This document shows, piece after piece, positions 1 to 12,713 of a DNA stretch of 64,000 nucleotides. Positions within the stretch are counted from its first letter, which is position 1. Every line of letters begins with the position of its first letter. This DNA comes from Tethya wilhelma. Lineage: Eukaryota; Porifera; Demospongiae; Tethyida; Tethyidae. Under the pieces are notes generated by a model. It saw only the letters and a program-made list of their open reading frames with translations. It was not told the origin of the DNA and did no database searches. The stretch spans positions 1,978,817 through 2,042,816 of the forward strand of contig CAXIPT010000006.1 of assembly GCA_964030475.1 (NCBI GenBank), written 5' to 3'. Made by a program: the position numbers and the translations under genes.

Positions 1-2040
1 TTCAAAATAATTCTAGAAAAAGGGCATGATAAAACTTTTATCTACATAGCAATCACCATCAAAGATAGACAGCCTTAGGTCGCACATATGGCATGATTCA
101 AGTATGTATAACCTGTATAATTATGAGCAAAAAACTTAATTCTGAAGGTACAGCCGATATCCAAAAGCCTAGGCACTTGGCTATACTTCCGAAAAACAGT
201 TGTTCAAATGCTCAAAAGGTGAATAGGAGTTAGCAAACCTATCAGTCAAAAACTTCTTGTTTTCTTTTTTTTTGCTACCTAATGGCCCTTTTTGTCAAAA
301 TCACAACAACTTTTGTTAGCAGATATTTGCCTATAGTAGCACTGTTATAGACGCAGAAGGAGATAAAAAGTTATTTGTAAAAAAGTCCAGAAAACCTAGC
401 TGCTTGTTTTTCCAGCAACAACGTATGTTCATGTCCCCCACACATTTTGCAAACAAGATTTTTGACGTAAGGCACGTGTGAATACCTGGCCCTATCTTGC
501 GCGTATTTTATGGGAAAGGTATAAGTATTAGGCTAGTGTGCACTAAAGTCTGTCCTGGACTAGAATTTTCAGTGGGGGACCATTTTAAGTCCATGGGAAT
601 TGTGGTTCCCCAGAACAAAAATTGGGGCTAGCCAGCCAGAGCCTAAAAGGATATATGTTACCTTGAAAAGTCTGCATGTCTTAGTTCTGTGACTACACCT
701 TATCATACCAGCTCTGGCATGTATAGCTAAGCGTTAAAAGCCTAGCCAGGGTGTACCCAGGATTCTGTTGCAGGGGAGGCTAAGAGCTGCACTCACTATT
801 TTGTGCCCGTGATCAATTATTCAACCTTTGACCTCTAGGCTGTAATTTCTGCACTAGAGAGAGTGATCAAAATCTGGCAAGTTTATATAACTTGTGGAAA
901 ACGCTAGAAATGTAATAAATTTTTAGGTCTTGGCCTGTTCTCAGCTTATAGTATAGGTTTTGCACTATTGCAATTAATTAATATTATAATAATCTACACT
1001 TCTGGTTAGCTCAGCCCTGTGCTAAGTATGCCCCTGCTTTCTATAGTGTCAAAAGAGTATCGTTTTTTACATAGACCCTGAGTCGGTTATCTCTCTCTCT
1101 AGCACAAGAAAAAACCTTTACTATACTGTAACAGACTGATCACACGCAGGTGTTGCACGTTGTACTATGCCTTCAACCCAGGCTTACTAATTACATGTCT
1201 ACCACTCATCTACCTTTCGGTCATTTTGCAAACACATCACATGAGAAGTTTTACCATGCCTGGCTTAACTTTGCAACTCACGAAATATAACATACGTCCT
1301 GGGGAAGGCCTAGAAGAAAGGCTAAATGCACATGTGTTTGACTATAAATTGGGATACATCACTCAGTTATCGTACATCTATAGACATTTTATACTAGGCC
1401 TAATAAAGTTTTGGTCAGTCTGGCTGTATGGGATTATGTTTCTGCACAATTTGTATCTATCATGCAGTATTACCTATCCTTGTGAATGTGATATACTGCA
1501 CAGACATCTTCCGATAGGTGATATATAGTGATAATGTCATTTTTGTCAATTTTAAGCATCACACACGCAACAAATGGGTGTAATTAGCTTCAAAAATGAG
1601 CCCTCAGAGAGATGCTCACTAACCAACTAGCTTATAAGCCTACATATTATATTAGTTTGGATAATTTAGATTAAGTTACTTTGGTATGTCTCTATTAAAG
1701 ATGAATGACCCAATACCCACAACCTTTGACCCTTAAAAACTTGGCGTACTTTTGAAGTACTTCTGCTGCAAATTGTCTCATTGGTGAGATCTAAATTAAA
1801 ACAACATATTATTTGTGGCATCTGACAGGGAGTAGCTCTCCAGCATTTATTTTTTAAGTGGCTAGCAAAGTATTTCAGTCATCCACTTGATTAACCCTTG
1901 GTGCCTATGCACAGCAGGGGTTATGGTAGTCATTTTGTCTGTGTGTGTGTGTGTTCCAACTATATCTCAAGAACGGCAGCTCCAGTCTTCAAAAGCGGCA
2001 TACCAAGGTAAAATAATCGAGATTATCTAAAAAAATTACA
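1..2040. other. intergenic, no supported gene
   Basis: AT-rich sequence without a convincing exon on either strand. The longest open frame (1160-1528, plus) has no recognisable domain and a composition like the surrounding non-coding DNA. A TG run lies near 1940-1954. Confidence 0.5.
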
Positions 2041-2044
2041 CAAA

Positions 2045-2345
2045 GAATTCAACAAAAGCCTGTAGTTCCTGAGATCTGAGGCTTTTCAGCCTCTTTGAGC
2101 ACTAAGCTTTGAGGCCACACCCATAATTTTGGGGGAAGAGCCTGAGCGAGCTTCATAGCATAGACAGTAGATGCTTAACTACTGATATGAAATGGCCTGA
2201 GATTCTTTTACAAAGCAACAAAAGCCTATAGTTTCTGAAATCTGAGGCTTTTAAGCCTATCTGAGCTAAGCTTCGGGCCACACCCATTCATCCTGTTAAA
2301 ATTTTGGGGCAAGCATGAGGGGCGTGAGCCTGAGCAAGATAGCTG
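2045..2345. repeat. imperfect direct duplication (two units of about 120 bp)
   Basis: Two related units, about 2048-2165 and 2213-2340, share the order CAAAAGCCT, GATCTGAGGCTTTT, AGCCT and GCCACACCCAT. A shorter relative of the same repeat lies at about 32360-32440 (GAGATCTGAGGCTTTG). No coding potential; an old interspersed repeat. Confidence 0.55.
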
Positions 2346-2924
2346 CTGACCTTATTGATACACACTCATCCAACTACATTGTACAGAAATAACAATATAA
2401 TATTAGACTACACAATAAACTGCTGTTATATATCAAATACCATCAAAATACTTATTAGGTTCCACTGTATGTACACACCAAGGGTTATGCACCTTGGTGC
2501 CTTCATTCAAAATGTGTTTACATGCATATTTATGTCATGCAGAGAGTTAATACTAGTTGACAACATAGATTCTATCTTAGAATCTCCTAAGTTACCAACC
2601 ATACTGACTAACTTGATTTTCTACAGGCAGTCACAGATTCTTATAGTCAGTCTGCCAAATATAATAGATATAAAATGTAGATTGTTACTGATCAACATGC
2701 CAATGACAGAACCAACGCTATCTCCAAAGTTCCACTGGCAACGTGTAACTACTCAGAACACACATGTACATGGTGACATATGCTTAAGACATGATGCAAC
2801 TATGTAAACTCAACATACACACATATTACTATATTCGACATAATTACATAGTCATGGATCTGGATCACACAACTAAACTTGCTGGCGTAATCTGTGCACT
2901 GAACTGCATGGCATGCACATGCAT

Positions 2925-3655
2925 CATTCTCATTGTACTTAAGGCTGGTATTCATACTAAGGCACTAATTAAGGCTACCAAATATTCACCCATGTATTTT
3001 TTTGAAAATACAGTAATGTTATGAAATTTTAATGATATTAGGATATTGTTATCACTATTCTATGATAACTCCATAACTTGTTTCCATGGTAACTATAACC
3101 ACACTGCCACGCCCATTGTGCCAATTCTTTTTTTGTTCAGAAGAACTTGCTGCTATGAAATATTTGTTTTTTTGACCCAGAAATTTGACTACCAGTTCAT
3201 ATTTTGTCACTTTAAAAAATTCAGCTTGGAAAATTTGTCCTGCATTAACTACTCAGAAGAAATTACAATGGAAATGCTTAATTAGGTACAAAAATGCGCA
3301 TTTTTTGGTAGTTTTTTCTAATTTACAGCCATATGGTTTTTACAGGACAAATTTTCCAGTTGGTAAATTGTTTGTTAATGAATTCTCTTTGATATAGTAC
3401 TAAATTTTTTTGGATAAAAACCTTTTTTCGTAGCGGCAAACTAAGAAAACTACAATATTTTAGCCTCAAATTGAAATGACCATATATGGAAAACAGATAC
3501 GTTTCCATGGCAACCATTGAAAATGTGTATTGATCCATGTATGCTGAATCTAAATATGAAATAAAATTATCCACAACAGAGCTTACTATTAAATACTAGT
3601 CAAAACTCTGAACACATTTTTAGCAAATTCAGATCATGAAAAACATACCTGCCTT
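2925..3655. repeat. interspersed repeat, copy 1 (second copy 38985-39715)
   Basis: About 730 bp aligns by eye with 38985-39715 in the same orientation. Shared landmarks are ACAAATATTCACC, GTTTCCATGG, AATTTGTCCTGCATTAA, AAAATGCGCATTTTTTG and CCTTTTTTCGTAGC. Differences are scattered substitutions and small indels, so both copies are old. No open frame is shared. Class unknown. Confidence 0.65.
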
Positions 3656-4238
3656 AACTACACTGAGTTGTTTATAATTGTTCTGTTTTGTATAATTAGA
3701 TTATTAATATTCCTCAGAGAGAACATGATCATGATTGTACAATGAGAAAGTTAATGTACATGTAATGTTAGTTGTCATCGCCATCGATATCACTACGATC
3801 AAGTGAGGTTGCACCAGTTGGGTTAGCATCCACACACGCACTGACTGTTCATCTTTGATTGAATTTCCTTCCAATAGCTCTTGTCTTTTGTAGTATACAT
3901 CTTTATTCCTTCTTTATTCAAATATTGGTGGTTAATATGCACTAAAAAATACAGAAGCCACAGTATATAATGGGAGAAAAATTGTGTCAAGTTTCAGCTT
4001 TCTTACAAAAAGAAGCCCATTGCAATTGGCAGCTGAAGAAGTCTGGTTTTCAATTTGTTTTATGAGTTCAGTATTAATATTTACAAAACTCTTCTTTTCT
4101 ATGGCCAAAATAACAACCTATGTGTTTGGAGATGATATATGTACTTGTGAATGCAAACGATATCTTTGTAGACTATGTATGTGTATGCATAAAATTTAAG
4201 CTCTCTTTCGCCTGGCCTCTTTGTGTTCTTGGAAACTG

Positions 4239-4455
4239 TTAAAGATGTTGTCTCTTTGACTTGGTAGTTCTTGAGACTGTTGGTATGAACAATAGAGGTG
4301 AACCATAGAGGAAACTACTGTACTTGCATGTGTAGATATTGACATTTTCCTCAGCTGGCACCCCCATACATGTATCTTTGGTAGTGGCTAAAGAGGAAAT
4401 GGGTGTGCTCTCTTTTGATTCGGTAGTTCTTGTGACTGTTGGCATGAACAATAGA
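4239..4455 (-). other. small Thr/Ser-rich open frame with an internal repeat
   Basis: A 70-codon minus-strand frame begins MFMPTVTRTTESK and ends with a second version, LFIPTVSRTTKSK. The underlying DNA is duplicated (about 4250-4290 and 4409-4453). It could be a threonine-rich linker exon or just a duplicated non-coding segment. No family recognised. Confidence 0.2.
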
Positions 4456-4783
4456 TTGTGATTGTGATTGAAAAAGTGGCGTATCCAGGATTTCAGTCAT
4501 AGGGGTGCTGATACAATGGTGCCTAAACATTTTGGGATAGCCATGCCTAGGCCTGAGCTAAATATTCACCTAATTTTGCCTATTATTCAAAAATTTAATT
4601 CTCTATTTTTTTTGCCTATTGTTCAACTTAATCTGACACATTATTCTAATAAAAATGACGTATTATTCACAAAAATGGCAACAACAACTGTGTGTTACAA
4701 CAAAAAGAGAACACAAAAGCATGGATGTAAGTTATACAAAATCTAACAACAGTACACAATAATTATACAGACATTCTTCAAAT

Positions 4784-6039
4784 TTAACGACCATTGTATT
4801 GTAGCATTAGAGAGGTTTCAATGTAATCTTGCAGTGATGAATTCTGTCTCCCTATAAGAGTTTTTCAGTAGTGAAAACACACACTCTGATGCAGCTGATG
4901 ACGGCTGCACGAGAAGAACCTGTTTGACAGCTTTGCTCCAGTTTGGTAAATCACTTTCATGATTTTTCCAAAACAAAAGTGGATCAAATGATGGATCAAT
5001 GTCTTCTGCTGCTGCAACATATCGAGAAAACTCCTCCTTTAGATCAGAAATTACAGGTGAGAGAAAAGGAAATGATTTTAAAGAATCTACAGTGGTCACA
5101 CTTGGATTCATTTCACTCAGTTTGAAAGGTGAAAAAAGTCTAGCTGCCTTGAATGCTTGAAGAGCCACACCCATGTTTGTAGATATCTGTTGGAAATAGT
5201 ATGTTATTCCTGGATGTACACAGGATTTTGCATGTTCAATCAAATCATCTTTCACAGCATTTCCACCGGAAATTTCGTTAGCTACAGCTTCTAGGTTAGG
5301 ATAATGTGCTTGTCTAGCTGAGGGTGCTTATTGTCTCATAGCAATTCAAAGCCAATGGTCCATCTACTTCTAGGTTATAAGTAGCCTTTACTCAGGGCAT
5401 ACCTCATCAATTGTAACAGCCAATTCAACCATGAGATGGGACTTTTCTTGAGGATTTCGAAGAATGGCAAGTAATTTTGCAGTGGTAGCTGGTGAGACCC
5501 CTGCATTCTCAAGAAAAGATTCAACATCTCCAAACAACTCTATTAGCTGATTCATGACTTCGAATTTCGACACCATCTTGTTGCTGAGTACCCTTTGTAT
5601 GGTTGGCCGGTTTTCTCTTTCCAGAGTAACAAAGCCTTTGGGCTGTGGCTAAATAGACTCACCCACTGTATTAAGTACTGTACTGTAAGTACTGTAGTAA
5701 TTCTGTAAGTACAGACAGCTCAGTATGAAAGCTCTGGAAGTACCTTTCCACTTCTGCCTTTCCAGGTGGAAGAGATGAAGTAATTTTCATCCCTTCTTTG
5801 CGCTTAGCTTCCATAAGACGGCTTAAGTGGTGAAACTGTTTTGCTGGAGGTTCTTCCTCTTCATGTGGTGGTGATGCTTCTGCTTCACTCTGGCTAGAGC
5901 TGCTCTCTGCTTGGTCATTCGATCTATGCTTAAATAACTTACAAATCTCTCCTTTGGCACTCTCTATCTGTGGACCACCTAAAGCAAGTCTGTATCGTGG
6001 ATCAAGTGCAGTTTCTACAACAAACAAACAATTCTCCAT
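4784..6039 (-). pseudogene. hAT-family (ZBED-like) transposase, broken
   Basis: Three minus-strand pieces read in order as one hAT transposase. 6039-5671 has the TALDPRYRL motif typical of the hAT core; 5576-5388 is a middle helical piece; 5290-4784 is the C-terminal dimerisation region with DPLLFWKNHE, LPNWSKAVKQVLLVQPSSA and ASECVFSLLKNSY. The pieces lie in different frames: a stop follows VDEVCPE-like sequence near 5388, a 1-nt shift is needed near 5315, and another near 4850 to reach the expected end SSLQDYIETSLMLQYN. No N-terminal BED finger was seen. A non-functional relic of a DNA transposon; a domesticated gene is unlikely given three frame breaks. Confidence 0.75.
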
Positions 6040-6325
6040 GTGAAATAAAGTACCAACTCATTTTTGACATTTCTCTTGGCATGTGACCCACTATAACAGA
6101 GTCTTTGAGTACGGCAACTGCGTATCTATCTTCAGGGTTACCTCCTTCTTGTTTAGTATCAAGTACCTCACCAATGAAAGGCGTCCAGACTGCTTTATAC
6201 ACGTGGAAACCACAGATAACACTCCTACACAGGCGGTTCACTCCTTGTGGGATCCATACTCTGTTGGCACATGGGAAGGGTAGGAACATGACTTCAACTA
6301 AGATACACTCTAATCTAAGATCCAA
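6002..6325 (-). pseudogene. HIRAN-like domain fragment upstream of the transposase
   Basis: This minus frame encodes CGFHVYKAVWTPFIGEV, then NPEDRYAVAVLKD and VIVGHMPREMS, the pattern of the HIRAN-like domain (aromatic-P-(F/Y)-G-E, N-x-D-x-AV, VGH-P-E-S) often seen in sponge and cnidarian predicted proteins. The frame overlaps the start of the transposase piece in another frame, so the two were either spliced or fused and then frameshifted. Function cannot be assigned. Confidence 0.55.
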
Positions 6326-6732
6326 AGTGTACCCAGAGTATTCTTTGTGCTTCCTGAATAATTAATGATCCAAACTAAAAATTGAAAAAAATATTTGGAT
6401 CCATAATTAGAACATTTACCGTACTATATAGTATCTATGCTGTAACCAGTTACCTTTCAGTCTTAAATATTTAGGAGGTGAACAGACTACTTTGTTATAT
6501 AGTTGTCATTGTAAGAAGATGAGCAAAGCAAGTAAATTTTGTAAGATACAGCTCCAGCCTCCTCCTGACATGCTCAGCACTGTGACTTTTATACTGAGAG
6601 CATAGATTATAACATAAACTATAATATTCATGCTGATAGTGTACAAGTAACTACCATATATACATACAAACTCAACTGTGATGTAGAATTATGAAAAAAT
6701 GAGAACAAACAAGTGAAAAAAACATTGGAAAT

Positions 6733-6962
6733 GTAATGAGACATAGGAATGGCCAAATTTTAAAAAGAAAGCAAACAAGATAGAATGGCTGTTTTAAGTG
6801 TGTAAAGAATTATTCCTATGGGCAACATGAGGGACTCAACATGGAAAGAGAGTACTACATGCAGCCCACACAGGAATGATTCTGCATGCACACTCAAATA
6901 GCCATTCTATCTTGTTTGCTTTCTTTGTTTACAGTTTGGCCATTCTATGTCTCATTACATCT
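6733..6962. mobile_element. MITE with long terminal inverted repeats
   Basis: The left end ATGTAATGAGACATAGGAAT and the right end ATTCTATGTCTCATTACAT are inverted repeats. Homology of the arms continues inward for about 65 bp (GGCCAAA, AAGAAAGCAAACAAGATAG, AATGGCT). No coding capacity. A possible half copy lies at about 8100-8170. Confidence 0.75.
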
Positions 6963-7250
6963 TAGCAAAACACAGGTACTCAGGTACATAAAGCCATGGG
7001 GTAAAATGAAAAAATATGGGTATTGTTTGTAACTTTCTTATTGAAAGTGCTATTGTCATGGAAACATGCGTACAAGGACTTTGCATGATGCTTAACATAC
7101 TTACACCAACATCTCGACTTACCACTCGTTAAATATTTTGAATTAATGAATAATTAATTAGGCGGAGCTCAAGACCTGTTTCCATGGCAACCAAACTTTT
7201 ATGTGAGAATCGACTTACCATGTACTTAATAAAATTTGCCACTCCATCTT

Positions 7251-7350
7251 GATTACTTGTTGCCATGGTGAGATATTGGCCAAAACATAGTGACGAGAGG
7301 TGTGCAATAAATGGAAAGGCTTTCGTATCTCACCATGGCAACAAGTAATC
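7251..7350. repeat. inverted repeat with 25-bp arms
   Basis: GATTACTTGTTGCCATGGTG (7251) pairs with CACCATGGCAACAAGTAATC (ends 7350) around a loop of about 50 bp. The flank contains AATAATTAATTAGGCGG, also present inside the nested element at 61651-62352, so both probably belong to one repeat superfamily. Confidence 0.6.
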
Positions 7351-7385
7351 CCTAACCTCTGTATTCAGTTCTTCAGTAGGGAGAT

Positions 7386-7840
7386 TCACTTAGAGGTATG
7401 ACAGTGCCCTGAGAGCCTACTTGCTAATGGGCTGATAAAATGTTTGCAACCGGCTCTATGCTGATCTGCCTGGGATGATATCTCGAGGGCTGCTGAAAGT
7501 CCTCCATGTACCATCCCTTCAGATATTCTAGGCACTACAGCTTGTCCAGACATAGTTATATCTAGAGCCAACGAGGTTGTTTTGATTGAGCTCACCGTAC
7601 CATATAATTCACCTGACTGTCTTCACAATGCTAAGTCGAGGAAAGAAAGCAAGGAGCATGCTCTAGGCGATTTGGAAGTCAAAGGCTTTATATCTGAACT
7701 GGTGACTATTGAAATCGGTGCACCTTGGGCACTGGCTGCCTCATACTCACTCCTTATTGCGTCAACAAGTCTCTTCTCTTTCGAAGCAAGCTGCCACTCA
7801 TCTTCTTGATTCTGCAGCAAGAGCTGTTGTCACTGCCTCT
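7386..7840 (-). pseudogene. decayed coding fragment with in-frame stops
   Basis: One minus frame runs through about 150 codons with two internal TGA codons: one before QQLLLQNQEDEW and one after LSFLDLAL. The first part is charged and probably helical (QEDEWQLASKEKRLVDAIR), the second Ser/Ala-rich. Both stops could come from CGA, as in CpG decay. No family recognised; it may equally be a chance frame. Confidence 0.25.
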
Positions 7841-8566
7841 CATAAAATATTTTGTGCTCGTCTTAATCCTTCATGGACTTCAAACTGACCTGTTGTTTTT
7901 GTTTTTATTCTCCTCTCTAAGGTATACTTTGGTCTCATGCTTATTTATATATCTTTCAAGTCAGTATTGCTTGCTAGTTTTGTGGTTCAGTCGTAACAAT
8001 ACAATAATTATAGTAATTATTTCATACTTGTACTTTCTGCCCTTGCCAATTGAGCTAGGGAAATGAACATAGGTGACACGTTGAAATGAATTTGCTCAAT
8101 CTGACAAAAATTTGTATCTTGTTTGCTCACTTTTTTACAATTGCCATTCCTATGTTTACATTACATTTTAATGCTTTTTGTACTTGCTATTGATATAAAT
8201 CTGTGCTGTATACCCATTAATTTTGGTAAACTTCAGTGAATGTGCATGCAGTCAGTGTCATCCTGTCATGACCTGCTGTATATATAAACATAATTTATAT
8301 TTTACAGACTATAATATGAATACAAACTTAACATTAATTTTAGTACTAGTGCTTAACTGCATTTAAATGTGTACTACAACCAGAATATTTTTGCTAATTC
8401 TATATATGCACAGGATAATAATATTAATGTACACTATAAGCAGTACCTTTTAATCTAAGTCATGATCATACTTAAGTTAATAACTAAACTGTAGAAAGCA
8501 AAAAAAAGTACATTACTTATACTTTGTGCACTATAGCTATGTCCAACATATGGCTGACAGCATTTC

Positions 8567-11294
8567 TTAGGGAAAGCATGCCACTCCAGCATCTTCAAAA
8601 TGAGAGCAGTCATGGATGCCAATATCACCTTCTTTAGGACAGTCTATCAGCCTGGCCTCATCTCCAACACACTGGACTTCATCTAGGAAGATGGGATCCT
8701 CTACAACACCAAAGTATGCGTCAAAAAAAGCGCAGGCATCTACAACATGTCAAGAGAACATACATACAGGGCCAAATTTCACTATTGCAACGATTTATCA
8801 TACGTATGGTATAGTGTATGGTATAGTACGTATAAGTAGGAATGGGTCGACTGTCCCATAGACAAAATACAAAATGTTGGTCACTATAAAAATCTAGCCA
8901 AACAAAATTAGGCCTTCAAAGTTGCTCAGAGGCTCTCATTGACAGAATACCAACTGCATGCAAGGCCTAAAACTCACAAAAACTTTCTTCAGCACTCATA
9001 GAGAGTGCTATTGGGAAGCCACAAGAGTGCCATTTTTGTTCTGCTAACGTATACGTACGTACTTACTTCCTAACTGCATGACTTACTTGAAAAGGATTTC
9101 CAGAGAACCAGAATGTGTTGGGCCAACTTTGACAGCACAAAGGAATTTTTTTTTTATGGGTACTACATTCCTTGATACTCGTTTTCATCTTATAAATAGG
9201 CCTAAATAAAAACTAGAAAGGTTTTAAACTTAGTGTATAAATTCATGTACTACAATGCAGCCATCTTTGGAGGTAAAGTTCAAAGGTCATTATATCCACG
9301 TGGCATCATTATGCGCATGCGCATTAGCTTCTTCCAGCATAATGCAGTGCAAGCTTTTTGTAGGGACTATAACGGTAAACCAGTCTGATAGTCTCAACAC
9401 TGTACTGTTGAAAAAAGTGAATTAACAAGTTACCGTAGTAAAATTTCAAAAAAATAAGTAGTGTAGGAATGGGCAGTGCGGTAAAAAGTATTGGAACAAG
9501 GCATGTCTCAATTTCGGCACATGATTACTTCATTTTTATACCCAATTTTGCCTGGCAGTCTAGTTTAATTAGCTACCCATCTGTTATAGTTTACTCCACT
9601 GCTTAGCCAACTGATTAGTAGGAATTTGAACCAATGCAATATTAAGCTATGCATTGTATACTATTGCACAGATCACTGCATTTACAACACTGAAGATCCA
9701 TATGAAGGATCAAGAATAGAAATGAAGTAGTCATGTGCCCGAAATTAAAACATGCCTTGTTCCAATACCTTTTACCGCACTGCCCATTCCTACACTTAGT
9801 CTACTTTTTTTTTGAAATTTTTACTATTATATAAAAGATGCTTTCACATAATAATAAATATGACATGCATCATGCAATGGTATTTTAATTACGTTATTAT
9901 TATTATACGTACGTAGTTCGGAGTATCCTAGCTGTCTACAGATTACTGTTGCATCTCTATCATCCCAATTGTCATCACATACAGTACCCCATGTATTGTT
10001 AAAGCAGATCTCAACACGACCTTCATATTCAGTTAGACCACTTTTCAATCTCACGTCTCCATTTGCACACATATCTCCAGCTGCAGGCCAGCATGATTGC
10101 ATGATTGACTATATCTAAGTCTTTATAAATATTATTTTATCTGAAATTAATGCCAAGCTTAGCAACGAATTATAACTTTAATTATTATTGGCATGCTATA
10201 GTTGCTATCGCTGATTCTAAACTAATTTAGAATCAATTATAGTACAGTAAAATTTGGTGATATAATAATCAATGGTGTAAAAAATACTGAAATCTTTAGC
10301 AGCTTTTCTCATTGACATTCCTAGCTTTTCATCCGTTTATGTGGCAACAAAAACAAACGCAAAAAAACAAGCAAAAAAGGTAGCTGTACAAAAGTACAAA
10401 TGCATTTCTTTGTTTTACAAGAAGTTTTGTGTTTACTAGTAAAAGTAAGTTTGTGTGCATTAAAAATCCAATAATAAGCCTTTTAATTTTTCTATAGTCA
10501 AATCTCTGTGTCTGTGCCGACAACAAAGCAAACTTCTGGAAAGGATCATTTAACCACACAAAGTTACCTTTTACAAAACTTCTTCCAAAACAAAAAACTT
10601 TTCACTAATATACCTATAGATTCTGCATTTATTATAGTTTAATTTTTTACTTCTATTATTTGTTTTTTCTAGGCCAGCAAGCAAGACACGATAGGTATCT
10701 AGGCCGCACATTTACCCTCATGTTTATGATGGCGTGCATACTCAGGTGCATATAGTCTAGTAAATTCACTAGCTGCATGTATTGCAATGTCTATACATAA
10801 AACATTTCGCCTAAATGCATGGACTGCCCTTATAGGCTAATAAAATTATGCATGCATGTTTGTAATATCCTCTGACTTACTTGGAGGCACTAAAGTGGGA
10901 GATGGCGGACCTGAAGCAAATGCATGGACTCAATCATGATAATGGTGCACCTGCAATGAGTCTTACTTACGCAAGTTGACATATATCGTCTGAGTAACTC
11001 CACTGTTATCAGGCACTTCACATTGGAAAAATCCAGTTGGTGATGTTACACCACTGCGCCTGCTCAGCCTCACCCGCTTTTTACTTCTTCCTCTGTAGAA
11101 TCTTTCTCCTGCTGCATTATTAGGGACTTTATTTCCATTGGGATAATAGAACTCTCCATATCGGTTAGGTTTAGTAGTGCAGCATCCCTTCATGTTAGTG
11201 GTACAGAGCAAGGCATCATCTCCCTCTCCAACTTCAGTCACCAGAATGACACTGTTGTTGGGGTAGAACCTACCCTTGAGAGAGAACTGGACAT
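8567..11294 (-). CDS. Ig-like / SRCR-domain protein (5' end not found)
   Basis: Four minus-strand exons join in phase 1: 11294-10971 (Ig-like domain), 10910-10881 (10-residue proline-rich linker), 10080-9913 (first half of an SRCR domain: [28 protein letters not shown]) and 8739-8567 (second half: [20 protein letters not shown], then AGVACFP and stop TAA). Acceptors end in CAG or TAG; donors are GTAAGTAAG, GTAAGTCAG and GTACGTATAA. The Ig-like exon carries the CC doublet and the CEVPDNSGV motif that define the first Ig domain of the neighbouring receptors. No membrane helix follows, so the product is probably secreted, or this is a ligand/scavenger-type protein. The signal-peptide exon should lie beyond 11294 and was not found. 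The last intron contains a mobile element (8798-9829). Confidence 0.7.
8798..9829 (-). mobile_element. asymmetric Helitron-like element, copy 1
   Basis: Begins after an A with TCATACGTATGGTATAG (degenerate hairpin end) and ends in the foldback block whose outer edge reads GAAATTTTTACTA. It lies in the intron that splits the SRCR domain of the minus-strand gene. The inner foldback spans about 9427-9829, with arms of about 110 bp (GTGTAGGAATGGGCAGTGCG and its complement). No coding capacity. Confidence 0.75.
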
Positions 11295-12710
11295 CTGCAT
11301 GGGGGAAATGCTGGTATAACTAGTTGTATGATATTCTTGGACTATGGCTAAGTAGCATACAATTTACACAAATGCTTAATTATGTGCAAAATATAGTCAA
11401 GTTCTTGTATTATTGTATCAGTGTAATGGGCACAGTCATTTGTAATGAATATAATTTTGAACTATTAATTTTTAATTGGCTCAAATTAACAACACAATAA
11501 ATGCACAAGAATATTAATCTTAGAGCACTTAAAAACTCCTAGATTGGGGCCTGAACCCCCTCTCCAACTAGTCTAGCTTGCTGAAAGAATTGAATGCCAT
11601 GGGATGCCGTTCTCTGTTATTATATTTATGTAGAGGCTATGTGATAAATTGACTTCAATGACAGTAATGATAATTACTGACTCTTAACATCAAAGAGCTC
11701 TGCCATGGCAGCACCCACTCATTGTTATTCTTAGCACACACTTGTACACATGGAGCAGGCTGACTTCAAGGACACAAGTACTAGCTGGATGTGCATGGTC
11801 ACAGTATTCTATATAGTTACCCATAAACAGCTACATCATCAATATTCATCATACATGTATCGGGTGGTATGTATGGTATTAGAATAGGCCATGCAGTGTC
11901 ATGTAAATAATGATGCAGGTCTCAAATAATACTAAATGACACTTGAATGGTCAAATTATAGGCTCTAAACCTCTCCAATCCAAACTGACCTCCAAGACCT
12001 CAAATTGCTAGTACCTTGGGGCCCCTAGAGGTATGACAGCCAACTTTGATCACACAAAGTAAACTCCCTTTTATTCTAACTATGTACCTTGAGCACTAGG
12101 GTTGTATTGTTAAATTAAATATGAACAATATCATCAAACCTGGACCAATATCCTTAGTAGTCACTAATCCAAGGTTACCCTCTTTCCTAGACTGATCCTA
12201 ATACTATCATATCCGTTTATATAATGGTTTTAGTTAATGAACAGAATGATACGAGGTTACCTTTGTGTATGTTATTTACCATCATCCACCTGGCATACAG
12301 CCTGCTTTAGAGTTCGCCGTGCCTATCTTACATAAGTCTTTCATTTGCCTATGCCAGTCCATAGACACTACACAAAGTGTGTAGTATCTATGGCCAGTCA
12401 TTCTGCTCAGTGTGAGGCCAGTGTTCAGGGAGTGGCATTTTTAAGGCTTTACAATTATTCATAGACATGCATGTGGCATAGCATGGCTACGGTTATATTG
12501 TAATAATCACACCACTACTGCTTGCTCATACTCTCCCCAATTAATATTACCAGACGATGCAGTTGGGCTATAATAATAATTGTTTGCGTAGTGAAAAATC
12601 TCAAAGCATGTAATACTATAATATTATATAGATCAGGCTACATGTCTCCATAAATACACAATAAAATTTGGAGATGTTATGCAGTTGCAAATTTACAGTC
12701 AGTTCAGGCA
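11295..12710. other. intergenic between divergent genes
   Basis: No convincing exon. The upstream exons of the minus-strand SRCR gene and the missing 5' exons of the plus-strand gene should lie here but cannot be identified. One notable structure is a hairpin at 12359-12393: CCATAGACACTACACA, loop AAG, TGTGTAGTATCTATGG, with one mismatch. Confidence 0.4.
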
Positions 12711-12713
12711 TGA

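Noticed and set aside
1160..1528. 122-codon plus-strand open frame
   Set aside because: No domain, no splice context, composition like the surrounding non-coding DNA.
10329..10559. 76-codon minus-strand frame rich in Phe and Cys
   Set aside because: Low-complexity translation of an A-rich stretch; no support as an exon.
12359..12393. Hairpin as an RNA gene or terminator
   Set aside because: A 16-bp near-perfect stem, but with no adjacent transcript or known RNA family; probably a small palindromic repeat.
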